This document shows, piece by piece, positions 52,101 through 61,452 of a stretch of DNA of 64,000 nt. Origin of the DNA: Caldisericia bacterium (lineage in GTDB: Bacteria; Caldisericota; Caldisericia; JAAYUI01); assembly GCA_017999835.1 (NCBI GenBank), contig JAGNLA010000001.1, positions 225,227-289,226 of the forward strand, in the 5' to 3' direction. A program made the translations under genes and the position numbers. Below the pieces are notes generated by a model that was not told where the DNA came from, ran no database searches, and saw nothing but the letters and a program-made list of their open reading frames with translations. Every line of letters starts with the position of its first letter. Within the stretch, counting starts at the first letter, position 1.

Positions 52101-54157
52101 CTCACCAATTTTACGTCAACGCCGAGTTGCGTTGCTGTTCTCATTCTTTTGGCAAACACACGTCTTCGCCAGATGTATTCAAGCACAAAGGCAAGCACAA
52201 ACACCAGACCATTGAAGATTATCATGGTCCAGATGTAGTAAGGCCTGTCAGCCTCCTGGAACAATACCCAGTAGGAGAAGATCGACCCTACAAAGAAGAA
52301 TATCAATCCACCGATACCCAAGGTCGTAAATGCCGGTCTGTTACTGGCTTCTCGTTTTATTCTGTTGTCGATCCAAGGAATAAACAACAGGAACACAATA
52401 AACAGGATGGTGATGGCCGGACCAATGGCTCCTGGTATGAACTTCAGGTAGAAGTAGACAAACAGGAAGTACCAGTCAGGCAAGATATGGTCAGGTGTTT
52501 TGACTGTGTTTGGCGGTGGTTCATTCGTGGCTGGAAGATAGAGGTTTGCACCGATGATGCAAACAACTATTAGTAGTATTGCTATCCAGTTGAACTTGGG
52601 TCGAGGTTTTCGAGAACGCATGAAGTAGATTTCAGCTGCCAGGTACATCAGTATAGGAATGAAATAGTGTAAGATATTGAACCTGAGGATGGTCGTCTGA
52701 CCTACCTGATGAGCACCAAGACCGATGAACTTGAGGGCGGCGCCAACACCCAAAGGCCCGATGACAGGCAACTGGTCAACCGAATCCAACATTTGAGTTC
52801 CAATGGTGGTTGCCCAGTACGATCGTTGGTCAAACGGGAGCAGATAGCCTGTAACGCCTGAGAACGTTGAAATAACAACGAAAAGTGTTGCTATGATCCA
52901 GGTAAGCTCGCCTGGTTTTTTGAATTCACCTGTAAAGTACATACGAAGCCAACGGAGCATGAGAAGGGCGATAAAGCCGTAGGCGCCGTATCTGTGAATG
53001 CCTCTGATCCAGCGTGTCAGTGGTTTTTCAGAAATTTTGGCAACCGAAATGTAGGCCCTGGAAACAAGGAGCCCATCGTCGTTTACGATTGTCCATGGCG
53101 ATTTGCCGGCATAAGCGAACTCTGCGGCTTCAGTTTCATTTTCTGCCTTAATTTCTGTTACAGCATCAATAAGCGGTTTTGCGTTTGCAAATGCAACATT
53201 GACCGGTTCTTCGCCAACTTTGATTTCTGCATAAACTGCTTCAGCTGTCTTATCAGCAAGGACGTCACGCAATGCCTTGTCCTCGTCGGTGAGTTCTTCT
53301 TCCGGTTTTGCTTTCAGTTCATCGGCTTTTTTGATTGTTTCTGCCAATGTTGTTGTCGACTGAATTCCAAGCTGTTCATAAACATACTGGTCTTCTGTTT
53401 TTGTTGCGATGTCGATGTAGGCTTTGAGCTTATCGTCAAGTTTGTGTTTTTTGCTGACTTCTTCCCAAAGTTTCTCTGGATCATCAAGATGCTGCATCTT
53501 GATTTTGTCGGAAATCTCAGTTTGGAGTTCCGTTGCTTCTGTCATTGCAGTATCAAGGTCTAGACCGGCCCAGGTTGTTGCAGCAATCAAGTCCGTCGCC
53601 TTCTGATCCTGGAGCGGGAGGAAGAGTTTGTCGGTTTCTGAAAGTTGATCCTCAGGAACATCTTTGAGACTGTTAGCCTTGTCGATTGACTCCTGGAGCA
53701 TGTACTCAGTATATTTGACTTCGGTATTCGTATCGGCATTGAAGGTTGCAGCCTTGAGTGTGATCTCCTCTTTGGTCATGCCGATGATTTCAAAAATCTG
53801 CGCCCTGTGTTCATCAAGTTCAACCAGAGATTTTGATTCTTCCTTGATTTTTGCCACATCGTTCATGAATACATCAAGGGTTTTGCCGTGCTGGAACTTG
53901 ACAAGACTGGGGTCAAACTTTTCTACCACGGTTGTGTCAGGCACATAGAAGAATGTGAGCGTAATGCCAAGTGCAACCTGCAAAATCAGCAGGACATAGA
54001 GCATGAATCCGATCCAGTAGAATGGATTGTACTTGGATTTCTTTTCCGGAACGCTCTCGTCAAAAATCTGGAATTTTTGGCCACGAAGTTTCCACCAATT
54101 GTCCCACATTCTTGAGAGGTTAGCCAGCCAGTTGCCGAATTTTTCTATTCCAGTCAT
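52097..54157 (-). CDS. cytochrome b with a ~300-residue insertion and no heme bH ligands
   Basis: 686 residues in cytochrome b6 plus subunit IV layout: helix A (~46-72), then a hydrophilic Glu/Lys/Asp-rich insertion (~75-375) predicted helical or coiled coil, helix B (~386-408), helices C and D, then subunit IV-like helices with ILPDWYFLF (PEWY-type Qo motif at 560-563), and a last helix near the C-terminus. Heme bL ligands remain (His388 in IRGIHRY, His497 in NILHYF). At the heme bH positions there is Arg402 in place of His (14 after His388), and Tyr511/Phe512 where His should be (14-15 after His497). GELTWIIATLF and GVTGYLLPFDQ are well conserved. Confidence 0.93.
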   Translation of the reverse strand: MTGIEKFGNWLANLSRMWDNWWKLRGQKFQIFDESVPEKKSKYNPFYWIGFMLYVLLILQVALGITLTFFYVPDTTVVEKFDPSLVKFQHGKTLDVFMNDVAKIKEESKSLVELDEHRAQIFEIIGMTKEEITLKAATFNADTNTEVKYTEYMLQESIDKANSLKDVPEDQLSETDKLFLPLQDQKATDLIAATTWAGLDLDTAMTEATELQTEISDKIKMQHLDDPEKLWEEVSKKHKLDDKLKAYIDIATKTEDQYVYEQLGIQSTTTLAETIKKADELKAKPEEELTDEDKALRDVLADKTAEAVYAEIKVGEEPVNVAFANAKPLIDAVTEIKAENETEAAEFAYAGKSPWTIVNDDGLLVSRAYISVAKISEKPLTRWIRGIHRYGAYGFIALLMLRWLRMYFTGEFKKPGELTWIIATLFVVISTFSGVTGYLLPFDQRSYWATTIGTQMLDSVDQLPVIGPLGVGAALKFIGLGAHQVGQTTILRFNILHYFIPILMYLAAEIYFMRSRKPRPKFNWIAILLIVVCIIGANLYLPATNEPPPNTVKTPDHILPDWYFLFVYFYLKFIPGAIGPAITILFIVFLLFIPWIDNRIKREASNRPAFTTLGIGGLIFFFVGSIFSYWVLFQEADRPYYIWTMIIFNGLVFVLAFVLEYIWRRRVFAKRMRTATQLGVDVKLVR

Positions 54158-54166
54158 CCTGACCTC

Positions 54167-55012
54167 CTAAAAGACTGCCGGCATGGCAGCCACTTGAGCA
54201 GCTGTAAACACCGGGCCGTCCTGACAGATATAGTTGTGACCAACGTTGCAGCGTCCACACTTGCCACAGCCACAGTTCATTCTGGCTTCAAGCGAAACGT
54301 AAATTTTGTCTTTCGGGAAGCCAATTTTGTCCAACGCGATGAGGGTGAATTTGATCATGACCGGTGGGCCTGAGGCAATGACAGCAGTTTTCTGGAATTT
54401 TGGATCATCCTCAAACAACAGTTTACTTCTGTTTTTGAAGTTCGAATCATAGTACTGGGGGACAACGCCAACATCATGCTTCCAGTTTGCATCGCCAACA
54501 TCGGCTGTGAGCTTGAGAGTTGTGTTTGGTGACTTTGCCCATTCAAGAACCTTTGTCTTGAAAACATGGTCAGATGGGGTTCTTGCACCGTAGAGGATCT
54601 CGATGTTGCCGTAATCTGAACGCTTGTCGAGGGTGTAGGTCATGATGTTGCTTATAGCCGAGAAACCAACACCACCGGCCATGTAGGAAATGTTCATTCC
54701 CTTGAGGGCTTCTTTTGGGAAGCCGTTGCCGTAAGGACCCCTGACTGTCACTCTGGCACCCTCTTTGAGAGTGTGGAGTACGTCAGTCACCGAGCCAATT
54801 TTTGCAATGGTAAGTTCGAGATACTGGTTTTTTGTCGGGGTGTTGCCAATGGATATGGCCGATTCACCAACACCAGGCACGCCAACGATGCAGAACTGGC
54901 CTGGTTCATAATTGAAGTTGCCACCATCTTTTTTGATGTAGAACGTTTTGATGGTTGGTGTCTCGACTTCAATCTTGTCTATTGTCGCCATTTCAGGAAG
55001 GTATGGGTTCAC
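54167..55012 (-). CDS. FAD/NAD(P)-binding subunit, AsrB / sulfhydrogenase HydG-like
   Basis: 281 residues from a GTG that overlaps the upstream stop (GTGA). Ferredoxin-reductase-like: FAD-binding barrel (~10-105: FNYEPGQFCIVGVPG, then VTVRGPYGNGFP), NAD(P)-binding Rossmann part (YMAGGVGFSAISN at ~110, ending VIASGPPVM), and a C-terminal [2Fe-2S] cluster site (Cys247, 249, 252, 255 and 263: NCGCGKCGRCNVGHNYIC). This arrangement is seen in anaerobic sulfite reductase subunit B and in hydrogenase/sulfhydrogenase gamma subunits, which exchange electrons with NAD(P)H. The classic FAD RxYS motif is replaced by ESAISIG. Confidence 0.92.
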   Translation of the reverse strand: MNPYLPEMATIDKIEVETPTIKTFYIKKDGGNFNYEPGQFCIVGVPGVGESAISIGNTPTKNQYLELTIAKIGSVTDVLHTLKEGARVTVRGPYGNGFPKEALKGMNISYMAGGVGFSAISNIMTYTLDKRSDYGNIEILYGARTPSDHVFKTKVLEWAKSPNTTLKLTADVGDANWKHDVGVVPQYYDSNFKNRSKLLFEDDPKFQKTAVIASGPPVMIKFTLIALDKIGFPKDKIYVSLEARMNCGCGKCGRCNVGHNYICQDGPVFTAAQVAAMPAVF

Positions 55013-56034
55013 AGTGCGCCTCCCAGTGTTTTCAAGGTGTCTGCAAGAGAGATTCCGGCAGGGCAGTAGTCTGAGCATCTGCCACAGCCCGTGCAGGCGA
55101 TTTCTCCGTACAGCTTCATGTGGTACTCATATTTGTCTAACAATTTGTTCTTATACCTGTCTGCGATGACCGGTCTTGGGTTGTGACCAGAAGCTTCGAG
55201 GCTGTAGACATTGAAATGGCAGGAGTCCCAGCACTTGCACTTTGTGCATTCGTCCTTGCCGGTTACATCATCGCGCATTTCAAAACAATGGCAGGTTGGG
55301 CAGAAGAACGTGCAAGCACCACAGCTTATGCAACCCATGCTGACGGTTTTCCAGATGTCTGAGGAGTAGAGTTTCATGAATTTGCCAGCGTTTGAGGTGT
55401 TGAGTTTGGCGACCATCAGGGCTTCGCATTTTTCCTTGACGGTTTTTTGTGCTGTTGCTGCATCGCCACCGTCTTCAAAGAACTTTTTGTACTTTTCTAC
55501 AAGCTTCTTGCCTTTGTCTGTGGCAACAATCACTTCAAAGTAATCGCCGTTAGGGATAAGCAGAACATCTGAACCTTTTTCGGAGGCCGGATGAATGCCA
55601 AGTGATGAGCAGGAGCAGGTTGTAAGGGGTTTTTCGCAGGCGATCGAGATTATTGTTGTTTTCTCTCTCCTGTTTTTCCAGTATGAGTCAACATAAACCT
55701 GTTTGCCACCGTCTTTTCTTTCTTTTGAAAGGAAGAAGTTGTCAAGAATTTCCATACCCCTTGCATCGCAAGGTCTGGAACCAAACATCACTGTTTCCTG
55801 TGATTGGTCACAAGTTACGATTTTGCCGTCTGCAAACTTCCAGATCAGTTCGGCTTGTGGAAAGATGGCTGATTTTGCCGGAGTTCTTGGTCTAACAGCT
55901 GCAAGATTGAGATCAGATGAGGATTGAATTGGAAGGATGTTGACAACTGAGCCGTCTTTTGTTGGAGCCAGTACGAAAAGATCCTTTACCATTTCATCGA
56001 CAAACGCATTTATTTGGGTTCTGGTTATTTTCAC
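55009..56034 (-). CDS. iron-sulfur subunit, AsrA / sulfhydrogenase HydB-like
   Basis: 341 residues. N-terminal ~220 residues are the HydB/AsrA-type alpha/beta domain (VMFGSRPCDARGMEILDNFF; Cys133, 140 and 142 nearby could form an extra site). C-terminal two-cluster ferredoxin part: Cys235, 238, 241, 245 (GCISCGACTFFCP) and Cys314, 317, 320, 324 (CTGCGRCSDYCP), plus additional cysteines at 248, 250 and 263-272. In sulfhydrogenase and anaerobic sulfite reductase this subunit passes electrons between the flavin subunit and the catalytic subunit. It sits between the FrhB-like and AsrB-like genes with 3-4 base gaps or overlaps. Confidence 0.92.
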   Translation of the reverse strand: MKITRTQINAFVDEMVKDLFVLAPTKDGSVVNILPIQSSSDLNLAAVRPRTPAKSAIFPQAELIWKFADGKIVTCDQSQETVMFGSRPCDARGMEILDNFFLSKERKDGGKQVYVDSYWKNRREKTTIISIACEKPLTTCSCSSLGIHPASEKGSDVLLIPNGDYFEVIVATDKGKKLVEKYKKFFEDGGDAATAQKTVKEKCEALMVAKLNTSNAGKFMKLYSSDIWKTVSMGCISCGACTFFCPTCHCFEMRDDVTGKDECTKCKCWDSCHFNVYSLEASGHNPRPVIADRYKNKLLDKYEYHMKLYGEIACTGCGRCSDYCPAGISLADTLKTLGGAL

Positions 56035-56037
56035 TGC

Positions 56038-57027
56038 CTACCTCCCCAATACTTCTTCAACTCTATACAACGACAACGGTGCTTTGCTGATGTCGTTTGT
56101 TCCGGATTCAAAGTTCCACGTGGTTTCGGTCAGATACTGGAGCTGGTCGGTGATGATGTTGAGAGGAATGTTTTCCGGGCAAGCCCTTGTACATTCTCCA
56201 CAACCGGTGCACCTGTCAACCAGATGGAAATAGTGGATGAAGTGATACATTATGATGTTTTTCAGGTTTACTTCCTTATGGAGGTATGGTTCCTGAAGTT
56301 TTGGGTAGTCCATTACACAGTTTTCGTTGCAATAGCATCCCGGGCAGGCATCCCTGCAGGCAAAACACATGGTGCATCTTGAAAGGTGCGAGAGAATGAA
56401 ATCTCTTCTCTCTTCAATCGGTTTCTCCATGTATTTTTGTACCCAGTCGAGGCCATTTTTGTACGGTTCCTTTGTCAGCGTGTCCTGAACAAGGAAATGG
56501 TCAGCTTCGATTGGCGACGGATATTTGCAATGGACGCATTTGGGTTCGAGATATTCTTTTTTGTCAAAATAAACCATCTGGTTGTCGATCAGAGTGACGA
56601 TGAGTCTGTTGCCGTTTTCTTCGATGGTTTTGATGTCTTTGGGGCAAGCTTCCCTGAGTCTTTCGGTGTTGATTACGCCTGAGCAGACTATGCCAAACAC
56701 CCAGAGTTTTTCTCTGTCGAGTTTGGATTCGGCGATGTTGGCTAGCATCGATCTGCTGTCGCAACCTTTGACCATGATGCCGACTTTACCTTTTCCGGCA
56801 AACTCTGAAAGATAGTTGGTTTTTCCACCGGTGAGTCTTACAAGGTTCTGTCTGGAGAATGAATTGAAATCGAGATAATCGACATCTTTTGCGCTTTTTG
56901 CAACAAAAGGTCTCATGGTAAACGGCATGCCCTCAACAGTACGGTAACCGATGAAAGCATCGATTTTGCCTGAATTGAAGGCTTCCCTAATCAACTGTCT
57001 CATATGGAGGAGGAGGTTTCCTGTCAT
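56038..57027 (-). CDS. FrhB/FdhB-like iron-sulfur protein
   Basis: 329 residues from ATG 57027, one base after the previous stop. The N-terminal domain resembles the F420-hydrogenase/dehydrogenase beta family (VGIMVKGCDSRSM, then WVFGIVCSGVI), usually associated with flavin- and iron-sulfur-mediated transfer. A Cys pair (ECP-less CVHC at ~164) and two C-terminal [4Fe-4S] motifs follow: Cys218, 221, 224, 228 with extra Cys231, 233 and 237, and Cys273, 276, 279, 283 (CTGCGECTRACP). In many anaerobes this protein partners MvhD/HdrA modules; here only MvhD-like is next to it. Confidence 0.88.
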   Translation of the reverse strand: MTGNLLLHMRQLIREAFNSGKIDAFIGYRTVEGMPFTMRPFVAKSAKDVDYLDFNSFSRQNLVRLTGGKTNYLSEFAGKGKVGIMVKGCDSRSMLANIAESKLDREKLWVFGIVCSGVINTERLREACPKDIKTIEENGNRLIVTLIDNQMVYFDKKEYLEPKCVHCKYPSPIEADHFLVQDTLTKEPYKNGLDWVQKYMEKPIEERRDFILSHLSRCTMCFACRDACPGCYCNENCVMDYPKLQEPYLHKEVNLKNIIMYHFIHYFHLVDRCTGCGECTRACPENIPLNIITDQLQYLTETTWNFESGTNDISKAPLSLYRVEEVLGR

Positions 57028-57028
57028 G

Positions 57029-57430
57029 TCACACCCCCAGCCTTTCAACGTTGCGCTTCATGGCTGCAATATTTCTGTCCAATATAGCCTTGTCTACATA
57101 CTTCCTCTGGACATAGGCGATTCTGGTTGGGTCGACTCCAAGAGCCTCGGCAACACCCTGGGCTGCGTGGAATCTTCTCTTGGCAAAGAAATTGCCATCA
57201 AAATGGTGACAGTCAAAATCTGGGCAGCTGAAGACAATCACTCCACCTGCACCGTCAAGCAAAGCCTTGAAGGCAACCAGTGGATTAAGTCTTCCACAGC
57301 AACTCAGCTGTATGAAAGTGACATCGGGGTGAAGTTCTGTTATTTCGGTCAGACGCTTGCCCCGTAAAGCTGCATCGCAGTAAAAGACGATGATCTTTCC
57401 TGTCACAGGTAGCGTTTGTGTGTTTTCCAT
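57029..57430 (-). CDS. MvhD-like [2Fe-2S] iron-sulfur protein
   Basis: 133 residues; GGAG lies 5 bases before ATG 57430 (another ATG is 3 bases upstream). Typical MvhD/FlpD (delta subunit) features: IIVFYCDAA at the start, LSCCGRLNP (Cys44/45), and GGVIVFSCPDFDCHHFDGN (Cys69, Cys74), then an Arg-rich C-terminal half. In methanogens and acetogen-like bacteria this protein ferries electrons from hydrogenase or formate dehydrogenase into heterodisulfide reductase HdrA. No HdrA or hydrogenase lies in the window, so its electron partner must be one of the operon proteins or an enzyme encoded elsewhere. Confidence 0.93.
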   Translation of the reverse strand: MENTQTLPVTGKIIVFYCDAALRGKRLTEITELHPDVTFIQLSCCGRLNPLVAFKALLDGAGGVIVFSCPDFDCHHFDGNFFAKRRFHAAQGVAEALGVDPTRIAYVQRKYVDKAILDRNIAAMKRNVERLGV

Positions 57431-57462
57431 CATGACTCCTTTCCGATATGGCTCATGGCGGC

Positions 57463-58527
57463 CTACCTGATACATGCTATCTTAACATTGTTAAGGATTT
57501 GTTTGTTCTCGTAACCTTCCAGGTCAATGACCTGTGGAAGGCATCCAGCAACGCACACACCGCATGCCTGACATTTTTGCCTGACTACAAAAGCAACCTT
57601 TTTTGTGACGGTTTTGCTGACCTTGTAGTCTTTCTTTATTATCGCATTCTTCGGACACAGCGTGATGCAGGAGAAACATCCAGAGCACCTTGCAGGGTTG
57701 ACTACCGCAGCGGTTTTAATCTTTTTACCGATCAGTGGAAGGATTATCAAGATTGCGACAATTCCGGCACAGATACCGATTGAAATATTCAGGTTGTTGG
57801 TTTTGATAAACCACAGCGCCACCCAGTCAAACACATACTTTCCAGCTTTGTGATCAATTTTTGCAGCTATTGGGAAGATGCCAGAGATGATGACGAGTAC
57901 GCCGAATGTTATGAGAGTCAGGGAAAGTGTCGGAATAACTGGTGGTCTTGCAATGCGAAGGAAGTGGGCGATGAGCATGGCAAAAACAATTATCGGGAGA
58001 GCAACGTGGATTGCTCTGTAAATTATCAGGAATGCCACATTGTTCATGCCGGAAATCCCAAAGAACTTTAGAATTTCTGAAGCTCTGCCGTCCATAGGAA
58101 GGAGATAGCCAGAAACGGTTATTACAACCGTAAAAATCAGGAGTGGAATGCCGACAAACCAACCCACCGAACGGGTGCTGGTGTGACGGTTTGCAAGAAG
58201 TTTCCTTATCATGTGTAGCGATGCGCAGATAATCATTGCGTCAGCAGAGTATCTGTGGATGGTTCTGACAAACACGCCATAAGGAATCTTGTTGCTCATG
58301 ATGTAAGTGATAGACTGGGCTGCACCTTCAAGTGATGGCATGTAGAAGAAACTGAGAATCAGACCAGTGATAACCTGAAGCAGCAGAAACATGAATGTCA
58401 ATGAGCCAAGGTGATTGAGCGGGTTTATCGAGTTGCTGTTATAAACAAGCGAATCGAACATACCCAAGGCACCATTGATGAAAAAATCGAACGGTCTTTT
58501 CCAAGAAAATGCTTTTGGTCCTTCCAT
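57463..58527 (-). CDS. cytochrome b fused to a 2[4Fe-4S] ferredoxin domain
   Basis: 354 residues. Six transmembrane helices (~41-63, 92-110, 123-142, 172-190, 202-221, 247-267). All four heme ligands are present: His91 and His105 in helix B, His174 and His188 in helix D (14-residue spacing in both, as in bc1-type cytochromes). The region at 231-240 (YVFDWVALWF) may be a degenerate PEWY. After the last helix a cytoplasmic domain carries two [4Fe-4S] motifs: Cys281, 284, 287, 291 (CSGCFSCITLCP) and Cys319, 322, 325, 329 (CQACGVCVAGC). This would let heme bH exchange electrons directly with a ferredoxin-type relay. Follows the Rieske gene by 2 bases. Confidence 0.93.
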   Translation of the reverse strand: MEGPKAFSWKRPFDFFINGALGMFDSLVYNSNSINPLNHLGSLTFMFLLLQVITGLILSFFYMPSLEGAAQSITYIMSNKIPYGVFVRTIHRYSADAMIICASLHMIRKLLANRHTSTRSVGWFVGIPLLIFTVVITVSGYLLPMDGRASEILKFFGISGMNNVAFLIIYRAIHVALPIIVFAMLIAHFLRIARPPVIPTLSLTLITFGVLVIISGIFPIAAKIDHKAGKYVFDWVALWFIKTNNLNISIGICAGIVAILIILPLIGKKIKTAAVVNPARCSGCFSCITLCPKNAIIKKDYKVSKTVTKKVAFVVRQKCQACGVCVAGCLPQVIDLEGYENKQILNNVKIACIR

Positions 58528-58529
58528 AG

Positions 58530-59105
58530 TTACACCTTCTCAACCCAGATTTCGTCGGTGCTCTTTGCCTGCTCAACGTCGCATTTCCATCTTTTCAACG
58601 CAGATGGCGGTGGACCGGCCACGACTTCAGCTGTTGTAGGATGGAATACACCATCATGGCATCTGCAATGCCAATATCCTTCTCCGCTGGGTTTGTAGTC
58701 CCACCTAACGACACAGGCAAGGTGGGTGCATTTAGCATCAAAGACATGAAGATCACCATTTTCGTCTTTTATCAGAATGCCTGGATTGAAAACCCTTACC
58801 GGCTTATACGGGATGGAAGTGTCAACCGTCTCAATTTCAAACGAATAACCGACCATTGTTTTGAGTTGGCTGTACTGTGCATCTACCGTAACATCTGTGA
58901 TCTGCCCTGCCGCATTGAGCTGCGGCTCCTTTATCTTGTCAAGCTTCATTCTGGCTACTGGTGCCGGAGGGATCTCCAAGCCAAGTTTTCCAAATGGCTT
59001 GAGAAGCCTGAGTATCGGCGAAACAGCAGCTACAGCAATACCAGCAAGCGGCAGACCCAAAAGGACTTTAAGAAGTTCACGACGGGTCATTTCTCGAGTG
59101 TTCAC
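58530..59105 (-). CDS. Rieske [2Fe-2S] protein
   Basis: 191 residues from GTG (GGAGG 7 bases upstream). N-terminal twin-arginine-like motif TRRELLK with a membrane anchor helix (~10-35), then a short linker and a Rieske domain with Cys126 and His128 (CTHLAC) and Cys147 and His150 (CRCHDG); Cys131 and Cys149 make the usual disulfide. The usual CPCHGS has become CRCHDG. Expected to sit outside the membrane and take electrons from quinol at the Qo site of a cytochrome b. First gene of the operon; no cytochrome c1 or f gene follows. Confidence 0.95.
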   Translation of the reverse strand: MNTREMTRRELLKVLLGLPLAGIAVAAVSPILRLLKPFGKLGLEIPPAPVARMKLDKIKEPQLNAAGQITDVTVDAQYSQLKTMVGYSFEIETVDTSIPYKPVRVFNPGILIKDENGDLHVFDAKCTHLACVVRWDYKPSGEGYWHCRCHDGVFHPTTAEVVAGPPPSALKRWKCDVEQAKSTDEIWVEKV

Positions 59106-59139
59106 TCAAGTCCTCCATATCATAAAAATCGCATTTATG

Positions 59140-59168
59140 AGATTATGGTTTTAAAACATCTATGTCAA
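59140..59168 (-). promoter_or_regulatory. promoter of the Rieske/cytochrome b redox operon
   Basis: Minus strand TTGACA (complement of 59163-59168), 17-base spacer, TAATCT (complement of 59140-59145). It gives a ~28-base leader to the GTG. Confidence 0.75.
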
Positions 59169-59271
59169 ATATTTCCCGAAAATGAGCAAAATACTCGATT
59201 CAAAGCCATGAAGGCATGATTTTTTCACTAAAAAACAGCAATTTAGCTTAAAAGATGGTTAATGTTGCCTC

Positions 59272-59346
59272 AGTTGATTTTAATCAACTCAATAGGATTT
59301 GCCTGTATAGGCAAAGATATCATTATTGAGGTTAAATAATTTTTTG
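59272..59346. other. cluster of inverted repeats in the groEL-Rieske intergenic region
   Basis: AGTTGATT/AATCAACT (59272-59289), then an outer stem AACTCAATA (59286-59294) with TATTGAGGTT (59324-59333, one bulge) enclosing TTTGCC/GGCAAA (loop TGTATA), and on the plus strand an AT-rich run ending in six T at 59340-59345. The 280-base gap holds no gene. It could be an operator cluster or a short terminated RNA. Confidence 0.35.
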
Positions 59347-59385
59347 TCAATCGTCTGATTCACTAAATTTTCTCTATAATTTACC

Positions 59386-59417
59386 AATAAAAAAGCCGGA
59401 CATTTCTGTCCGGCTTT
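59386..59417 (-). terminator. groESL terminator
   Basis: AAAGCCGGACA/TGTCCGGCTTT with a 4-base loop, followed on the minus strand by six T. Confidence 0.93.
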
Positions 59418-59435
59418 GAAGAGGCATATGGAGAA

Positions 59436-61082
<1,647 letters not shown>

Positions 61083-61370
61083 TTATTCAACGATGGCAAG
61101 AACGTCACGCTCGGAGAGGATGACGTAGTTGGTGCCGTCAAGTTTGATCTCGGTTCCACCATATTTTGCAAAAATCACTGATTGACCCTTCATCAGATCG
61201 AGCGGAATTCTTAGTCCTTTCTCGTCAAAACGTCCTGGTCCAACAGCAATTACTTCGCCTTTGATCGGCTTTTCTTTGGCTGTATCCGGAATATAGAGAC
61301 CGGATTTCATGGTTTCTGATTCTTCAAGTGGTCTGACAACAATTCTGTCGCCTAGTGGTTTCAGATTCAT
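61083..61370 (-). CDS. groES: co-chaperonin GroES
   Basis: 95 residues: [17 protein letters not shown], the mobile loop region [31 protein letters not shown], and the conserved end ([15 protein letters not shown]...VLAIVE). The mobile loop binds GroEL. AGGAGG is 6 bases before the ATG. Preceded by a promoter with a CIRCE-like operator, so it is probably under heat-shock control by HrcA. Confidence 0.98.
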   Translation of the reverse strand: MNLKPLGDRIVVRPLEESETMKSGLYIPDTAKEKPIKGEVIAVGPGRFDEKGLRIPLDLMKGQSVIFAKYGGTEIKLDGTNYVILSERDVLAIVE

Positions 61371-61389
61371 AAGTCCTCCTTTATCACTT

Positions 61390-61416
61390 TTAGCAGTCAC
61401 GAGTTTCGACTGCCAA
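61390..61416 (-). promoter_or_regulatory. variant CIRCE operator (HrcA site)
   Basis: TTAGCAGTC-N9-GACTGCCAA, in the exact architecture of CIRCE (TTAGCACTC-N9-GAGTGCTAA), lying between the -10 and the groES ATG. The inner C/G of each arm is swapped (CAGTC/GACTG in place of CACTC/GAGTG) symmetrically, and the 3' arm has one further mismatch. Confidence 0.78.
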
Positions 61417-61424
61417 CTGGTTGT

Positions 61425-61452
61425 AAGATAACATGATTCAAACTTTTGTCAA
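61425..61452 (-). promoter_or_regulatory. groESL promoter
   Basis: Minus strand TTGACA (complement of 61447-61452), 16-base spacer, TATCTT (complement of 61425-61430); transcription would start at the edge of the CIRCE-like repeat. Confidence 0.72.

Noticed and set aside
53030..53935. The cytochrome b insertion as an inserted mobile element or assembly artefact
   Set aside because: It keeps frame and codon style, is not bounded by repeats and encodes a uniform acidic/basic helical sequence; no transposase or intein motif is visible.
54167..57027. A complete sulfhydrogenase or anaerobic sulfite reductase operon
   Set aside because: The AsrA/HydB- and AsrB/HydG-like subunits are present, but there is no NiFe large or small subunit and no siroheme subunit in the cluster.
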